Positions 43,930 through 51,540 of a stretch of DNA of 64,000 nt are shown piece after piece (within the stretch, counting starts at the first letter, position 1; the number at the start of each line of letters is the position of its first letter). Source of the stretch: Curtobacterium sp. MCSS17_008 (GTDB taxonomy: Bacteria > Actinomycetota > Actinomycetes > Actinomycetales > Microbacteriaceae). The notes beneath the pieces were generated by a model that worked only from the letters and a program-made list of their open reading frames with translations, made no database searches and had not been told where the DNA came from. Both the position numbers and the translations under genes were made by a program. Location: positions 62,001 to 126,000 of the forward strand of contig NZ_QKSM01000009.1 in NCBI RefSeq assembly GCF_003234185.1, written 5' to 3'.

Positions 43930-44724
43930 ATGCTTCGCCAATTCAGCTACCTCAACACGGCGCTCCTCGGTCAGTTCATCAGCGCGTTAGAGGGCGGTCA
44001 GGTCGGTGCCCGTTCGCAACGTGACACCACGAAGCGAGACCGCTCAGCCGGAGCCAACCTACGTGTTGCGCATGGCGAAGGGTCGAACGGCTCTGAGAGT
44101 GAGACACAGCAGGAGTTCGTTGACACGCCCGCCGCGCAGTTCGACCGTCTCCTGCGTTTCGCGGCTGCGGATCCCGACGCGCTGCATTGGATCGATGTCT
44201 CCCAGCCGGACCTCGAGTTCGCCAATGCAACACGAGGCGCGATGGTGTCCTGGGATTGCGAGGTGTACACGCCTGAGATTGTCCAAACATTCGGTGCGTC
44301 GAGTGGCACGGGAGACCTCCTGCGCACACTGGGTCAAATGATCCCGGCCGCGCAGCAACTGGGGCTCGACATGGAAGGGGTTCCCGACCAGGGCACCGTT
44401 CAAGCAATGGGTAACTTCATGGACGCCGTTGATATCGATCAAGTGATCGTCGGCGATAGAGACGACACCGCCTGGAAGATCATCGCGAAGGTGCTCCCCA
44501 CCCACACGCTGGAGCCTGTCGATGGACCGCTGCAGCTGGTGGGGAAGGTCCGCCGCGTTGTTCCTGCTGGCACCTGGCACCCTCTGGTGAACCTCCCGGG
44601 TACTGCAATGGGCTCGCGCGAGCAGCGGCGGGCGCAGGCACGGCAAGCGCCAGCACCTGGGCAGGAGAAGAACTACCTCGAGGGTCCCGCAGTTGAACTG
44701 GATCTGCTCGCCGCGTTCGCCTGA
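43930..44724 (+). CDS. DUF6414-like protein
   Basis: 264 residues. The start FSYLNTALLGQFISALEGG, an unstructured polar stretch, then LHWIDVSQPDLEFAN, GAMVSWDCEVYTPEI and a C-terminal YLEGPAVELDLLAAF match my recollection of the DUF6414 family, which is widespread in actinobacteria without known function. Start could be GTG 43924 or ATG 43930. Stand-alone gene. Confidence 0.55.
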   Translation: MLRQFSYLNTALLGQFISALEGGQVGARSQRDTTKRDRSAGANLRVAHGEGSNGSESETQQEFVDTPAAQFDRLLRFAAADPDALHWIDVSQPDLEFANATRGAMVSWDCEVYTPEIVQTFGASSGTGDLLRTLGQMIPAAQQLGLDMEGVPDQGTVQAMGNFMDAVDIDQVIVGDRDDTAWKIIAKVLPTHTLEPVDGPLQLVGKVRRVVPAGTWHPLVNLPGTAMGSREQRRAQARQAPAPGQEKNYLEGPAVELDLLAAFA

Positions 44725-44919
44725 GTCGTGGGGTTGTTGGCTGTCTACCAGTTCAATCCAGGGCGACGGGCCGTTGGGGCTAGCCGCTCGGTAAATCTAC
44801 CGACATCGGGGTAGCTCCCGCGCATCGACGAAGGCGCAGATCCGGGAACCGACGTCACCGTCGCAGTCCAAATGGGTGACTTGCGCTCGATGAATACGCT
44901 TGGGCGTTGTGCGAGCACG
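44725..44919. other. Short intergenic stretch between convergent genes
   Basis: 195 bases, no gene and no clear hairpin recognised between the DUF6414-like gene and the end of the seven-gene operon. Confidence 0.4.
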
Positions 44920-45948
44920 TCAACTCGGCAGGTTGTGACGGAGGTCGTAGCCGGTGTCGGCCAGGAACTGCAGCCGGTCTCGTACTTCTTCAAGCGAGGC
45001 CGCGTCGTGATCGTTACGCATGTCGGCGCGGAGGAGCGTGTTCGCAGTGATGAAGTCGTCGGTGCGGTCCGTGTAGCCGGCGGCGGCTGCGGTGAGGAAG
45101 ATCGTGGGATCGGCGGGCCGGATGAGTTCGCTGCCGGCGAAGCCGATCGTGTCTGGTTCGAAGCCGAGCGCTGCCATGTCGACCTCCTCCTCGGTGAACG
45201 CGACGACCCGGTAGGGCATCTCTCGCTTGCTGATGGCGGGGTAGCCGGGCCGGTCGGAGATGGCACGGCCGGAAATGCGGCAGCCCGCGTCCATGAGCCG
45301 CTCCGCTTGCTCGACCAGCGGCAGGTCTGACGTCCACCGGGTCCTGACACCTCCCGGTCCGGGGTAGCAGGCGATCGCGAAGTCCACGAGACCGCCCACC
45401 TGGCGCGACTCCCACCCGATGTCGGTGCGGTGCACGCGTTTCCCTAGACGTGCGAGAGCGTCGTCAACCTGCCCTGCGGTCAGCCCTGCCCGCACGAGCT
45501 TGTCGAAGGTGGCGCCGTTGACCGCGAGCATCCGTGCGACGGCAAAGGTGATGTAGATCGGTGCGGCGTCCTTCCAGCGCTCCTGCACGCCGAGGATCTG
45601 TCTTCCGTCGACCCAGACGCGGCGCTGGTCGACGTCGACCAGCAGCACGGTCGTGGTCTGTTCCGCGAGTGCGATCTGCGTCGTCGTCACGGTCCGCGGC
45701 GCCAACAGGAGCAGTTCCGCGTCGTCCGGGTCGTCGTCACGGGGGCGTTGAGTGCTTGTTGGGAAGCGTGCGCGGCGGCCGTCGGCGAGGCGGATCGTGT
45801 CGTGCGACTCCACGACCGCGCGAAGCCCCGCCATTTTCAGGACCGCTAGAGCGTTGGTGAGGTCGGTGGTGTCGCCGAGCCCGTACGGCATCGTGATCTG
45901 CGGCCGACCCGCGTATGCGGCGGCGACCCATTCGAGCCCGGGCCCCAC
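44920..45948 (-). CDS. AbiEi-like winged-helix protein, copy B
   Basis: 342 residues, paralogue of the protein at 47384. Shared landmarks are MPYGLGDTTDLTNALAVLKM, the β-pair RRVWVDGRQI, a winged-helix stretch (LVRAGLTAGQVDDALARLGK, RVHRTDIGWES), LVDFAIACYPGPGGVRTRW, GRAISDRPGYP, and DLRHNLPS at the end. The order (N-terminal β domain, wHTH, then L-x-D...YPGPGG) recalls AbiEi-type antitoxins of type IV toxin-antitoxin systems, but no AbiEii-like nucleotidyltransferase toxin is present. GTG start overlaps the upstream stop by one base (TAGTG). Last gene of the operon. Confidence 0.6.
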   Translation of the reverse strand: MGPGLEWVAAAYAGRPQITMPYGLGDTTDLTNALAVLKMAGLRAVVESHDTIRLADGRRARFPTSTQRPRDDDPDDAELLLLAPRTVTTTQIALAEQTTTVLLVDVDQRRVWVDGRQILGVQERWKDAAPIYITFAVARMLAVNGATFDKLVRAGLTAGQVDDALARLGKRVHRTDIGWESRQVGGLVDFAIACYPGPGGVRTRWTSDLPLVEQAERLMDAGCRISGRAISDRPGYPAISKREMPYRVVAFTEEEVDMAALGFEPDTIGFAGSELIRPADPTIFLTAAAAGYTDRTDDFITANTLLRADMRNDHDAASLEEVRDRLQFLADTGYDLRHNLPS

Positions 45949-46193
45949 TAGCTGCGCTCGTCTCGGGTGTCGGGTTGGGTGAGGGCGATGAGCCAGCGGG
46001 TTTCTTCGAGAAACGGTTCCCATCCGTCGCGGGGGTCGCCGTGGGCTGGTTCGCAGATGTTGCCGGTGTCGGTGCTGCGGATGATGACTTGCCGCAGCTC
46101 GGAGCTGGGTGGGTCGCGGAAGAACACGTGCCCGTGTACGCCGGTGACGTCGTAGGCGATGTTGAGGAGGAACAGGTCTGGCCGGCTGGTCAT
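45948..46193 (-). CDS. Small repeated-domain protein, copy 4 (81 residues)
   Basis: Paralogue of the 92-residue protein at 47092 and of the N-terminus of the protein at 46190: LFLLNIAYDVTGVHGHVFFR aligns with LLSLTLAYDDTRFFGSVMFT and LVSMHLSNDRILWGHVLLED. It ends with a helix (EPFLEETRWLIALTQP) in the same position as the others. Probably one β-sheet plus one helix. ATG overlaps the previous stop by four bases (ATGA). No known family. Confidence 0.6.
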   Translation of the reverse strand: MTSRPDLFLLNIAYDVTGVHGHVFFRDPPSSELRQVIIRSTDTGNICEPAHGDPRDGWEPFLEETRWLIALTQPDTRDERS

Positions 46194-47053
46194 GGTCGCC
46201 ACCGTCGTCCGCGGAAGAGGGCGATGATCGTCGTTAGCGGTCGTCCTTCCCGCATCCAGTCCAGTGGTGTCAAGACTCGGTCGTCGACGGTGAGGAAGTC
46301 CAGGGGCGTGGTCATGAACTCGGTCATCGCGGCAGCGTCGAGGAGCGGCTGCGGTGCTGCAGCGTAGAGGACATCGAGGCCGGGCAGCAGTGACGACGGA
46401 TCACCGAACTCGGGGAGTGCGGGCTTCACGAGCTGCCAGTCGGGGATACGTTCTTCGCCGTCGAGGTCGAAGCTCGTCAGCCGGCACGAATCGAACAGCT
46501 CCCCGACCTCGTCGATGCTGATCTGCAGGGCCGCAGCAACTTCCGGCTCCGTGAGGGTCGTGTTAAGCAGGTTCCGGCGGATGCGGGCTTGCGTGGTCTG
46601 CCACCAGTCCTCGGGCACGTCCGCCGGGCCGACGGCGCTCGGTCCGGGCGCGCGGGGGATCTGTCGGCCTTTGTCGGCGTACGCGGACAGCTGTTCGCGG
46701 GTGACTTCCCCTCGGGCGTACATCCACAGCTGCGACTGCCACGGCATGTCGTCCGGGAACCCCTCCAAGTAGCCGGAGTGGATCACCGCCCGGACGGCTT
46801 TCTCCCGTCGTGCGATCTCGGAGGCGGGGATGAGGAGGGTCTGCACGATCCGGTTCGCTTCCCGTACCGCCGGCACCGTCAGGTCCGACAGGACCGTGTT
46901 TGTCCTGTCGTAGAGCTCGTACCCGGGCTCGACGTCGACGGGGCGGACGAGGATCTGCGCCAAGTGTGCGTCCGGGTTCTCGGTGTCCTCGAGGAGGACA
47001 TGCCCCCAGAGGATCCGGTCGTTCGACAGGTGCATGGACACCAGACGCATCAT
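46190..47053 (-). CDS. Repeated domain (copy 3) fused to HTH and MbcA/Xre-like tail
   Basis: 287 residues. Residues 1-~85 are the small repeated domain (LVSMHLSNDRILWGHVLLED ... EANRIVQTLL). Residues ~150-205 form an excisionase/MerR-type helix-turn-helix (LTEPEVAAALQISIDEVGEL, FDSCRL, IPDWQLV). Residues ~210-287 (LPGLDVLYAAAPQ, TEFMTTPLDFLTVDDRVLTP, LDWMREGRPLTTIIALF) resemble the C-terminal domain of Xre/MbcA/ParS-type antitoxins, where 'TPLDWLREG' is a hallmark. It may be the operon's regulator or antitoxin. Strong GGAGG nine bases before ATG 47053. Confidence 0.6.
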   Translation of the reverse strand: MMRLVSMHLSNDRILWGHVLLEDTENPDAHLAQILVRPVDVEPGYELYDRTNTVLSDLTVPAVREANRIVQTLLIPASEIARREKAVRAVIHSGYLEGFPDDMPWQSQLWMYARGEVTREQLSAYADKGRQIPRAPGPSAVGPADVPEDWWQTTQARIRRNLLNTTLTEPEVAAALQISIDEVGELFDSCRLTSFDLDGEERIPDWQLVKPALPEFGDPSSLLPGLDVLYAAAPQPLLDAAAMTEFMTTPLDFLTVDDRVLTPLDWMREGRPLTTIIALFRGRRWRP

Positions 47054-47091
47054 CAGCAACTACCTCCAAAGTTGGGCATGAGAAGGGCGGG

Positions 47092-47370
47092 TTAGGGCTG
47101 GGGGAAGTCGGCGCGGGTGCGGCCGAGGCGTTCGGGTGTGTAGCGGAGGAGGAACCGCATGATGCGTTCCGCTTCGACCATCGCCGGCACCGTCGGAGCC
47201 TGACTGTCCGGGTCGACGTTGGTGAGGCGGAACCAGGGAGGTTCGTCGGCGTGGTCGATGAGGACCGTGGCCGGCTTGTCGTCCGGGTGATCCGGGTCGG
47301 TGAACATGACGGAGCCGAAGAAGCGGGTGTCGTCGTATGCCAACGTGAGGGACAGCAGCTGCAGCATCAT
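47092..47370 (-). CDS. Small repeated-domain protein, copy 2 (92 residues)
   Basis: LLSLTLAYDDTRFFGSVMFT, then VLIDHADEPPWFRLTNV, then a helix VPAMVEAERIMRFLLRYTPE. The same helix (V-x-x-E-A-x-R-I) is found in the protein at 46190. Stand-alone version of the domain; no known family. 13 bases after the stop of AbiEi-like copy A. Confidence 0.6.
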   Translation of the reverse strand: MMLQLLSLTLAYDDTRFFGSVMFTDPDHPDDKPATVLIDHADEPPWFRLTNVDPDSQAPTVPAMVEAERIMRFLLRYTPERLGRTRADFPQP

Positions 47371-47383
47371 CGGGCTCGCCGGG

Positions 47384-48400
47384 TCAGCTTCCGCTGGGGT
47401 GCCAGCGGAGGTCGTGGGCGAGGTCGGACTGGAAGTGCAGCAGCTGCCGCAATCCGTTCACTGCATCCATGTTCGCGGTAACCCAGCTGTCTTCGTACAG
47501 GACGTGCGCGGTGATGAAGTCGTTCGTGCAGCACCCCTCAGCGCTGCTGAGGACGGTGGTGTCCTGTGGGATGACGACCGACACCGTCGCGTCATCCGCC
47601 GCCGCAGGCTCGTAGCCGAGCGCCTGCATGTCCGGGTGGTCGGCGAAGAGCGCAGTCAACCGGTCCGGGGGAACGAGCACCCCGGACTGCTGCGCCGCCC
47701 ACCGGTCCGACATCACCCCACCCAGCCCGATCAGCTGATCCGCCTGCGCATCGATCGTGTCGTTCCGTCGCCAGCAGGTGCGGACTCCGCCATAGCCTGG
47801 GTAGGCCGCCAGGGCCCAGTCGACCAGGACGGGCCGGTCGGCGGCTTCCCACCCGATGGGCGTGTGGAACACGTGCGGACCGAGGGCCGACATGGCGGCG
47901 CGGACTTCGCCCATGGGGATGCCGGTGCGGTCCGCGATCGCGTGCGTGCCGCCGCCGTGCATGACGACGCTGCGGGCGATCGCGAACACGGTCCGCCACC
48001 CCGGGGTCGCTTTTCGCTGCATCGACGTGCCATGCACCTGCCGGCCGTTCGCCCACACGCGCCCGCGTTTCCCGTTCACGACCACGAGGTCCGGGTAGCG
48101 GCGGACCAGTGACAGCACCCCGCCCTCGGACCCGCCCGGCAGGAGGATCACATCATCCACACGGCTCTCGGCACCGTCGTCGCCGTCGGTCACGGTGGTA
48201 GTCGGGTCCGGGGTGGCGAGGAACGCGGCGCGGCCGTCGTCGAACCGGAGCCGGTCGAACGCCTCCACCCGTGCCGGCATCCCGGCAGCCGCGAGGGCGG
48301 TGAGCGTCTGGGTGATGTCGATCGTGTACCCGAGCCCAAACGGCAACGACAAAATCGACTGTTCGCGCCGAATGTCCTGCACCCACCGCCGATCAGACAT
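47384..48400 (-). CDS. AbiEi-like winged-helix protein, copy A
   Basis: 338 residues, paralogue of the protein at 44920 over its whole length: LPFGLGYTIDITQTLTALAA, GRVWANGRQVHG, IADRTGIPMGEVRAAMSALG (wHTH), TPIGWEAADRPVLVDWALAA, YPGYGGVRTCW, CTNDFITAHVL. As in copy B, layout recalls AbiEi-type antitoxins. No signal peptide or membrane helix. The start ATG overlaps the upstream small gene by eight bases. Confidence 0.6.
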   Translation of the reverse strand: MSDRRWVQDIRREQSILSLPFGLGYTIDITQTLTALAAAGMPARVEAFDRLRFDDGRAAFLATPDPTTTVTDGDDGAESRVDDVILLPGGSEGGVLSLVRRYPDLVVVNGKRGRVWANGRQVHGTSMQRKATPGWRTVFAIARSVVMHGGGTHAIADRTGIPMGEVRAAMSALGPHVFHTPIGWEAADRPVLVDWALAAYPGYGGVRTCWRRNDTIDAQADQLIGLGGVMSDRWAAQQSGVLVPPDRLTALFADHPDMQALGYEPAAADDATVSVVIPQDTTVLSSAEGCCTNDFITAHVLYEDSWVTANMDAVNGLRQLLHFQSDLAHDLRWHPSGS

Positions 48401-48707
48401 CAGCCGACCCCACCGCATCCGCACGACGCCCCACCGCGCGAAGCTTCACCAGCACGTCCATCACCTGCGTCGCCGATTCCAGGAGCGGGTCAGCAGGGTC
48501 CGTCAACGGTGCTCCGTTGAGGAGCGTGAACACCCGCTCGTCTTCCGTGGTGCGGACGTTGACGGTTCGTTGCAGAATCTTCGGCCCGGTGGAGTTCGCG
48601 AACGTCATACCCGCCACCGTCGGCCAGATCACGGCGTCGAACTGCGCCGACAACGACAGCAGCCGCAACGGAACCGGCTCGAACCGCGGCGCCCGACGCT
48701 CAGGCAT
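48393..48707 (-). CDS. Small repeated-domain protein, copy 1 (104 residues)
   Basis: LRLLSLSAQFDAVIWPTVAG at residues ~14-33, then NVRTTEDERVFTLLNGAPLT, and a helix with LLESATQVMDVLVKL. Same strand-strand-helix order as the copies at 47092, 46190 and 45948, though more diverged. Overlaps both neighbours by eight bases, so translation is coupled on both sides. Confidence 0.55.
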   Translation of the reverse strand: MPERRAPRFEPVPLRLLSLSAQFDAVIWPTVAGMTFANSTGPKILQRTVNVRTTEDERVFTLLNGAPLTDPADPLLESATQVMDVLVKLRAVGRRADAVGSADV

Positions 48708-49404
48708 CGTCAGCCAGCCGTGGGTCGTCCTCCGACAGACGCTCCAAGCCCAGTCCTGAGGCGTCGAGGATCGCGTTCTCCGACTCTTCGGTAGCGACGA
48801 ACGACCCGATCTGCGCGTTGATCGCGACAAGAGTCCCTATCCGACTCCGTGCGTCCAACACGACCGCGGTGACCTCCTCCTCCGTGCAGTTCGAGGTCAG
48901 TTCGGGCTTCGACGGGTGAAGGGCGGGGAACTCGAGCTGCTGCACGGGCGGGTGCCACTTGACGCCGATGCGGAGCATCCGGCCGTCCTTGTCGTTGCGG
49001 TAGAACATCGACCCGAACGGGTGACCCATGTCGAGGGTGAGGTCCGCGCCATGAAGCGTCCACCCGGTCGCCGCGTAAGCCGGATCCCACCGCTGAACTA
49101 TGAGCGAGCCGATACCCATCGTGAGACCGGAGATGAGGGCCTGGTCTTCTCGCACTTCGACGAGGAGAGCTTCCAGGTCGGGCTGGTTGACCCCCCGAAG
49201 GTCGGACAGTGAGATTCGAGACAGTCTCTGGCCGGACCCTGACTGCAGCCGAGACTCCGGACGCCTGTTCTTCGGGACGAAGGGCGAGTCGTGGTCGCTC
49301 ACGCGCGGGCTGTCCCAGGTAGCTGCGACGCCACTCTGGCGGTGGCAGCGCAGCTCGGCATTGAATGCTGTGGTGCACTGGTCATAAGACACTCCTTCTA
49401 GCAA
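48700..49404 (-). CDS. Unrecognised protein, first gene of the seven-gene operon
   Basis: Up to 234 residues. The coding-like part is IGSLIVQRWDPAYAATGWTL, HGADLTLDMGHPFGSMFYRN, RIGVKWHPPVQQLEFPALHP, EEEVTAVVLDARSRIGTLVA. No family recognised; no signal peptide. The start is uncertain: TTG 49404 opens the frame, GTG 49302 (before SDHDSPFVPKN) gives about 200 residues, and an AGAAGGAG site at 49392-49399 points to a start near 49385 that is out of frame with the long protein (a short leader of 28 codons). Confidence 0.5.
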   Translation of the reverse strand: MLEGVSYDQCTTAFNAELRCHRQSGVAATWDSPRVSDHDSPFVPKNRRPESRLQSGSGQRLSRISLSDLRGVNQPDLEALLVEVREDQALISGLTMGIGSLIVQRWDPAYAATGWTLHGADLTLDMGHPFGSMFYRNDKDGRMLRIGVKWHPPVQQLEFPALHPSKPELTSNCTEEEVTAVVLDARSRIGTLVAINAQIGSFVATEESENAILDASGLGLERLSEDDPRLADDA

Positions 49405-49433
49405 CGTACGGCTAGGTGGATAGTGTACTGTCC

Positions 49434-49799
49434 ATGACGGACGATTGGCCAGGGGAGCTTCACGTGACCCACGGGCGTGGCTTTCAGCGCTTCACCGGTT
49501 GGCTCGACGGTTTCGTCGTACCGAACGGAGTGCGACTCGAGTTCGTTGATCTCGGGCGACGCTGTGATGTGCACGTCGTTCGGGGAGGGCGAGCAGTGAC
49601 GGTGGTTGCGGACCTCGCGTTGGGGTGGGCGCTCGTGGAAGACGGCATCGACGATGGCGAGTTGATGGCGCTGGCAAGCGCCCTGCTCGCGCGGCGTAGC
49701 GCGGTGTGGGCAGGGAACCGAACTAGGGCTGCGGACGAGAGTCCTCTGTGGGCGATTGCCGCCTTAGTTCCGAGCGCGAGATGGGTGACGATCGGTTAG
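49434..49799 (+). CDS. Unrecognised 121-residue protein
   Basis: MTDDWPGELHVTHGRGFQRF, then VRLEFVDLGRRCDVHVVRGG and AVTVVADLALGWALVEDGID. Probably a small mixed α/β protein. It starts only 29 bases from the divergent operon, with a TGGATAGTGTACTG stretch between that may carry overlapping promoters. No family recognised. Confidence 0.45.
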   Translation: MTDDWPGELHVTHGRGFQRFTGWLDGFVVPNGVRLEFVDLGRRCDVHVVRGGRAVTVVADLALGWALVEDGIDDGELMALASALLARRSAVWAGNRTRAADESPLWAIAALVPSARWVTIG

Positions 49800-49836
49800 A
49801 TCCCGCGGCGCGGACGCCGGATCCGGAGAGTTGCTC

Positions 49837-50130
49837 TCAGTCGTGGTCGGAAAGAACGCGCCCGGGCCAAAGGTCGGTTGCGAGAGCTCGCTCGAGGCGA
49901 GCAATGGTTGAGAGGGTCGGCCACGCCTTCCCGGCTAGGAGGTTGTTGAGGGTGCCATGGCTGATGCCGGCCCGTTCGGCGAGAGACCGAGCTGTCTCTT
50001 GTCCCATGGCTGCACGGACCCGCAAGATGAAGCGCCGATCCACTTCTGCGATCGGGTCGGACGCGGCTTCATGTGGCCAACCAGTCGGGGAAAGGTCGAC
50101 AGGAGCGCGACGCTGGTGGCTCTCTGTCAC
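49837..50130 (-). CDS. Small XRE-family HTH protein
   Basis: 97 residues with a clear Xre helix-turn-helix: TARSLAERAGISHGTLNNLL followed by AGKAWPTLSTIARLERALAT. GTG start overlaps the stop of the upstream XRE-cupin regulator by four bases, so they form a two-gene operon. Confidence 0.75.
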   Translation of the reverse strand: MTESHQRRAPVDLSPTGWPHEAASDPIAEVDRRFILRVRAAMGQETARSLAERAGISHGTLNNLLAGKAWPTLSTIARLERALATDLWPGRVLSDHD

Positions 50131-50807
50131 CGCTCAAGCGTATGGGACGCCTCGGCCTTGGAGACCGTTTGCTTCTCGATCTCGTCGTGTTCAGGATCGG
50201 TAAGGCATGTCCATGCCATCACTGGTCCCTCGACGGGCGTGTGGCGACGCAGGCCATCGGAAGGGAGCGTCCACAGCAGCTCGGCTCGTTCGCAGTCAGG
50301 AGCAAGGCGGACGGCATGACTTTCGTAGGGAGCGACAGTGAGCACGGCGGAATGGGCCTCGATCCGGTGCTCTGTTCTGCCCAGCGTCACAACTACTGCC
50401 CCGGAGAGCACGCTGACGAACTCCTCGCCCGCGTGGATACACGTGTGAGGCTGAGATGCCTGACGCTCCATTGTTAGAGCGAAGAGTCGGTCACGCCGGC
50501 CAGAAGGAGTCAGTGCCCGCCAATGTCCTTGAGTATTTGACCATTCCTCACGGGCGAGGAAGGGGGAGGGGGGCGACGATCTGTCGATCAGGTCATCGAT
50601 CGATACGCCGAGCTCTCGCCGCAGCTTGACAATGTGCTCTTCTGTCAGCGTGAGCTTGCCTGCTTCGATCCGTGTCACCACGGACGGGTCGCGCTGTAGG
50701 CATGCCGCAACCTCCCGCACGCTCCATCCAGCGTCTTCTCGTAGCTGTTTGAATGCGCGCCCGAGGCGTTCGCGTTCGTCCCCACGCACCTTGTGGAAAT
50801 CGATCAT
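50127..50807 (-). CDS. XRE regulator with cupin sensor domain
   Basis: 226 residues. N-terminal HTH (GRAFKQLREDAGWSVREVAA, RDPSVVTRIEAGKLTLTEEH) and C-terminal cupin (CIHAGEEFVSVLSGAVVVTL, APYESHAVRL), the common ligand-sensing arrangement. Start ATG 50807 begins MIDFHKVRGDER; the frame is open further upstream without coding character. Likely controls this island or the neighbouring small XRE gene. Confidence 0.78.
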   Translation of the reverse strand: MIDFHKVRGDERERLGRAFKQLREDAGWSVREVAACLQRDPSVVTRIEAGKLTLTEEHIVKLRRELGVSIDDLIDRSSPPSPFLAREEWSNTQGHWRALTPSGRRDRLFALTMERQASQPHTCIHAGEEFVSVLSGAVVVTLGRTEHRIEAHSAVLTVAPYESHAVRLAPDCERAELLWTLPSDGLRRHTPVEGPVMAWTCLTDPEHDEIEKQTVSKAEASHTLER

Positions 50808-51130
50808 GCGAGCACAGTACTCAGTGCGCCTGGCGCATCGGATCGTGCGCGACCCGCCGCAACTGGTGTTCCGGAAGAGCTTCGCCTTTACAGTGGCGGC
50901 GATCCGGTGCACACGACAGGGTGTGGCGCGGTAACTAGACTGACCTCGAGCACGCTGAAGGACGGCCAACTCGGCCGTGCGGGCGCTCCCGGGAAGTTGC
51001 GCCGCGTGCTCCCTGCAGTCGAAGAGTGGGTCTCACGTCCGAGCGAGCGTTTCGCGTCGGATCGTTTCACATGCCCGCGAACTTGGCAACCGGATCCGAC
51101 GTTCACGCTGACGATCGGAACTGAACCGCG
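50808..51130. other. Intergenic region before the small HTH gene
   Basis: 323 bases without a supported gene. No repeats of the kind seen at 57.8-58.0 kb were found here, so it does not look like the other transposon end. Confidence 0.45.
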
Positions 51131-51397
51131 ATGCCCACTCCCCCGACCCGCCGCCTTGGCAAGCCCCGCAAGCACCCTCCGGAGGAGGCGGTCGCGCGCG
51201 TGCTCATCGAGCAAGTGCGTCGAGCTGATGAGCGTATCCAGGAAGCCATCGAGGAACGCGCGAAGCTCGCCCTCGCCGCTAACGACGCCGGGCTGAGTAC
51301 GACCCGTCTTGGTAGCGAGATCGGCGTCGGTCAGACGACGATCGCGAAGTGGATTCGTGAGGCTCGCGCAGCAGACGAGCGTAGTTCTAGTGAGTAG
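51131..51397 (+). CDS. Small helix-turn-helix protein upstream of tnsA
   Basis: 88 residues. A Pro/Arg-rich start, a long helix (AVARVLIEQVRRADERIQEA), then a HTH (LSTTRLGSEIGVGQTTIAKW). Could regulate the transposition genes, 143 bases downstream on the same strand. No specific family recognised. Confidence 0.5.
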   Translation: MPTPPTRRLGKPRKHPPEEAVARVLIEQVRRADERIQEAIEERAKLALAANDAGLSTTRLGSEIGVGQTTIAKWIREARAADERSSSE

Positions 51398-51540
51398 CGA
51401 CTGGTTGCTAGATGCCTGTATAGGCGGTACGGTGAACTCGAGCAACCGAGCCTCCATCGAATGGGGTCGGTCTGTGCTTTCACTGGTCTGATCCGAGGAG
51501 CTGACGCGGGGCGGTTCTTCGCGGGAGAAACGCGTTCGCG

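Noticed and set aside
50888-51457. Minus-strand 189-codon frame upstream of tnsA
   Set aside because: Mostly antisense to the small HTH gene at 51131; no start site or family.
50940-51540. Left transposon end directly upstream of tnsA, as in Tn7
   Set aside because: None of the GGACA-type repeats seen at 57.8 kb was found here, so no end is called.
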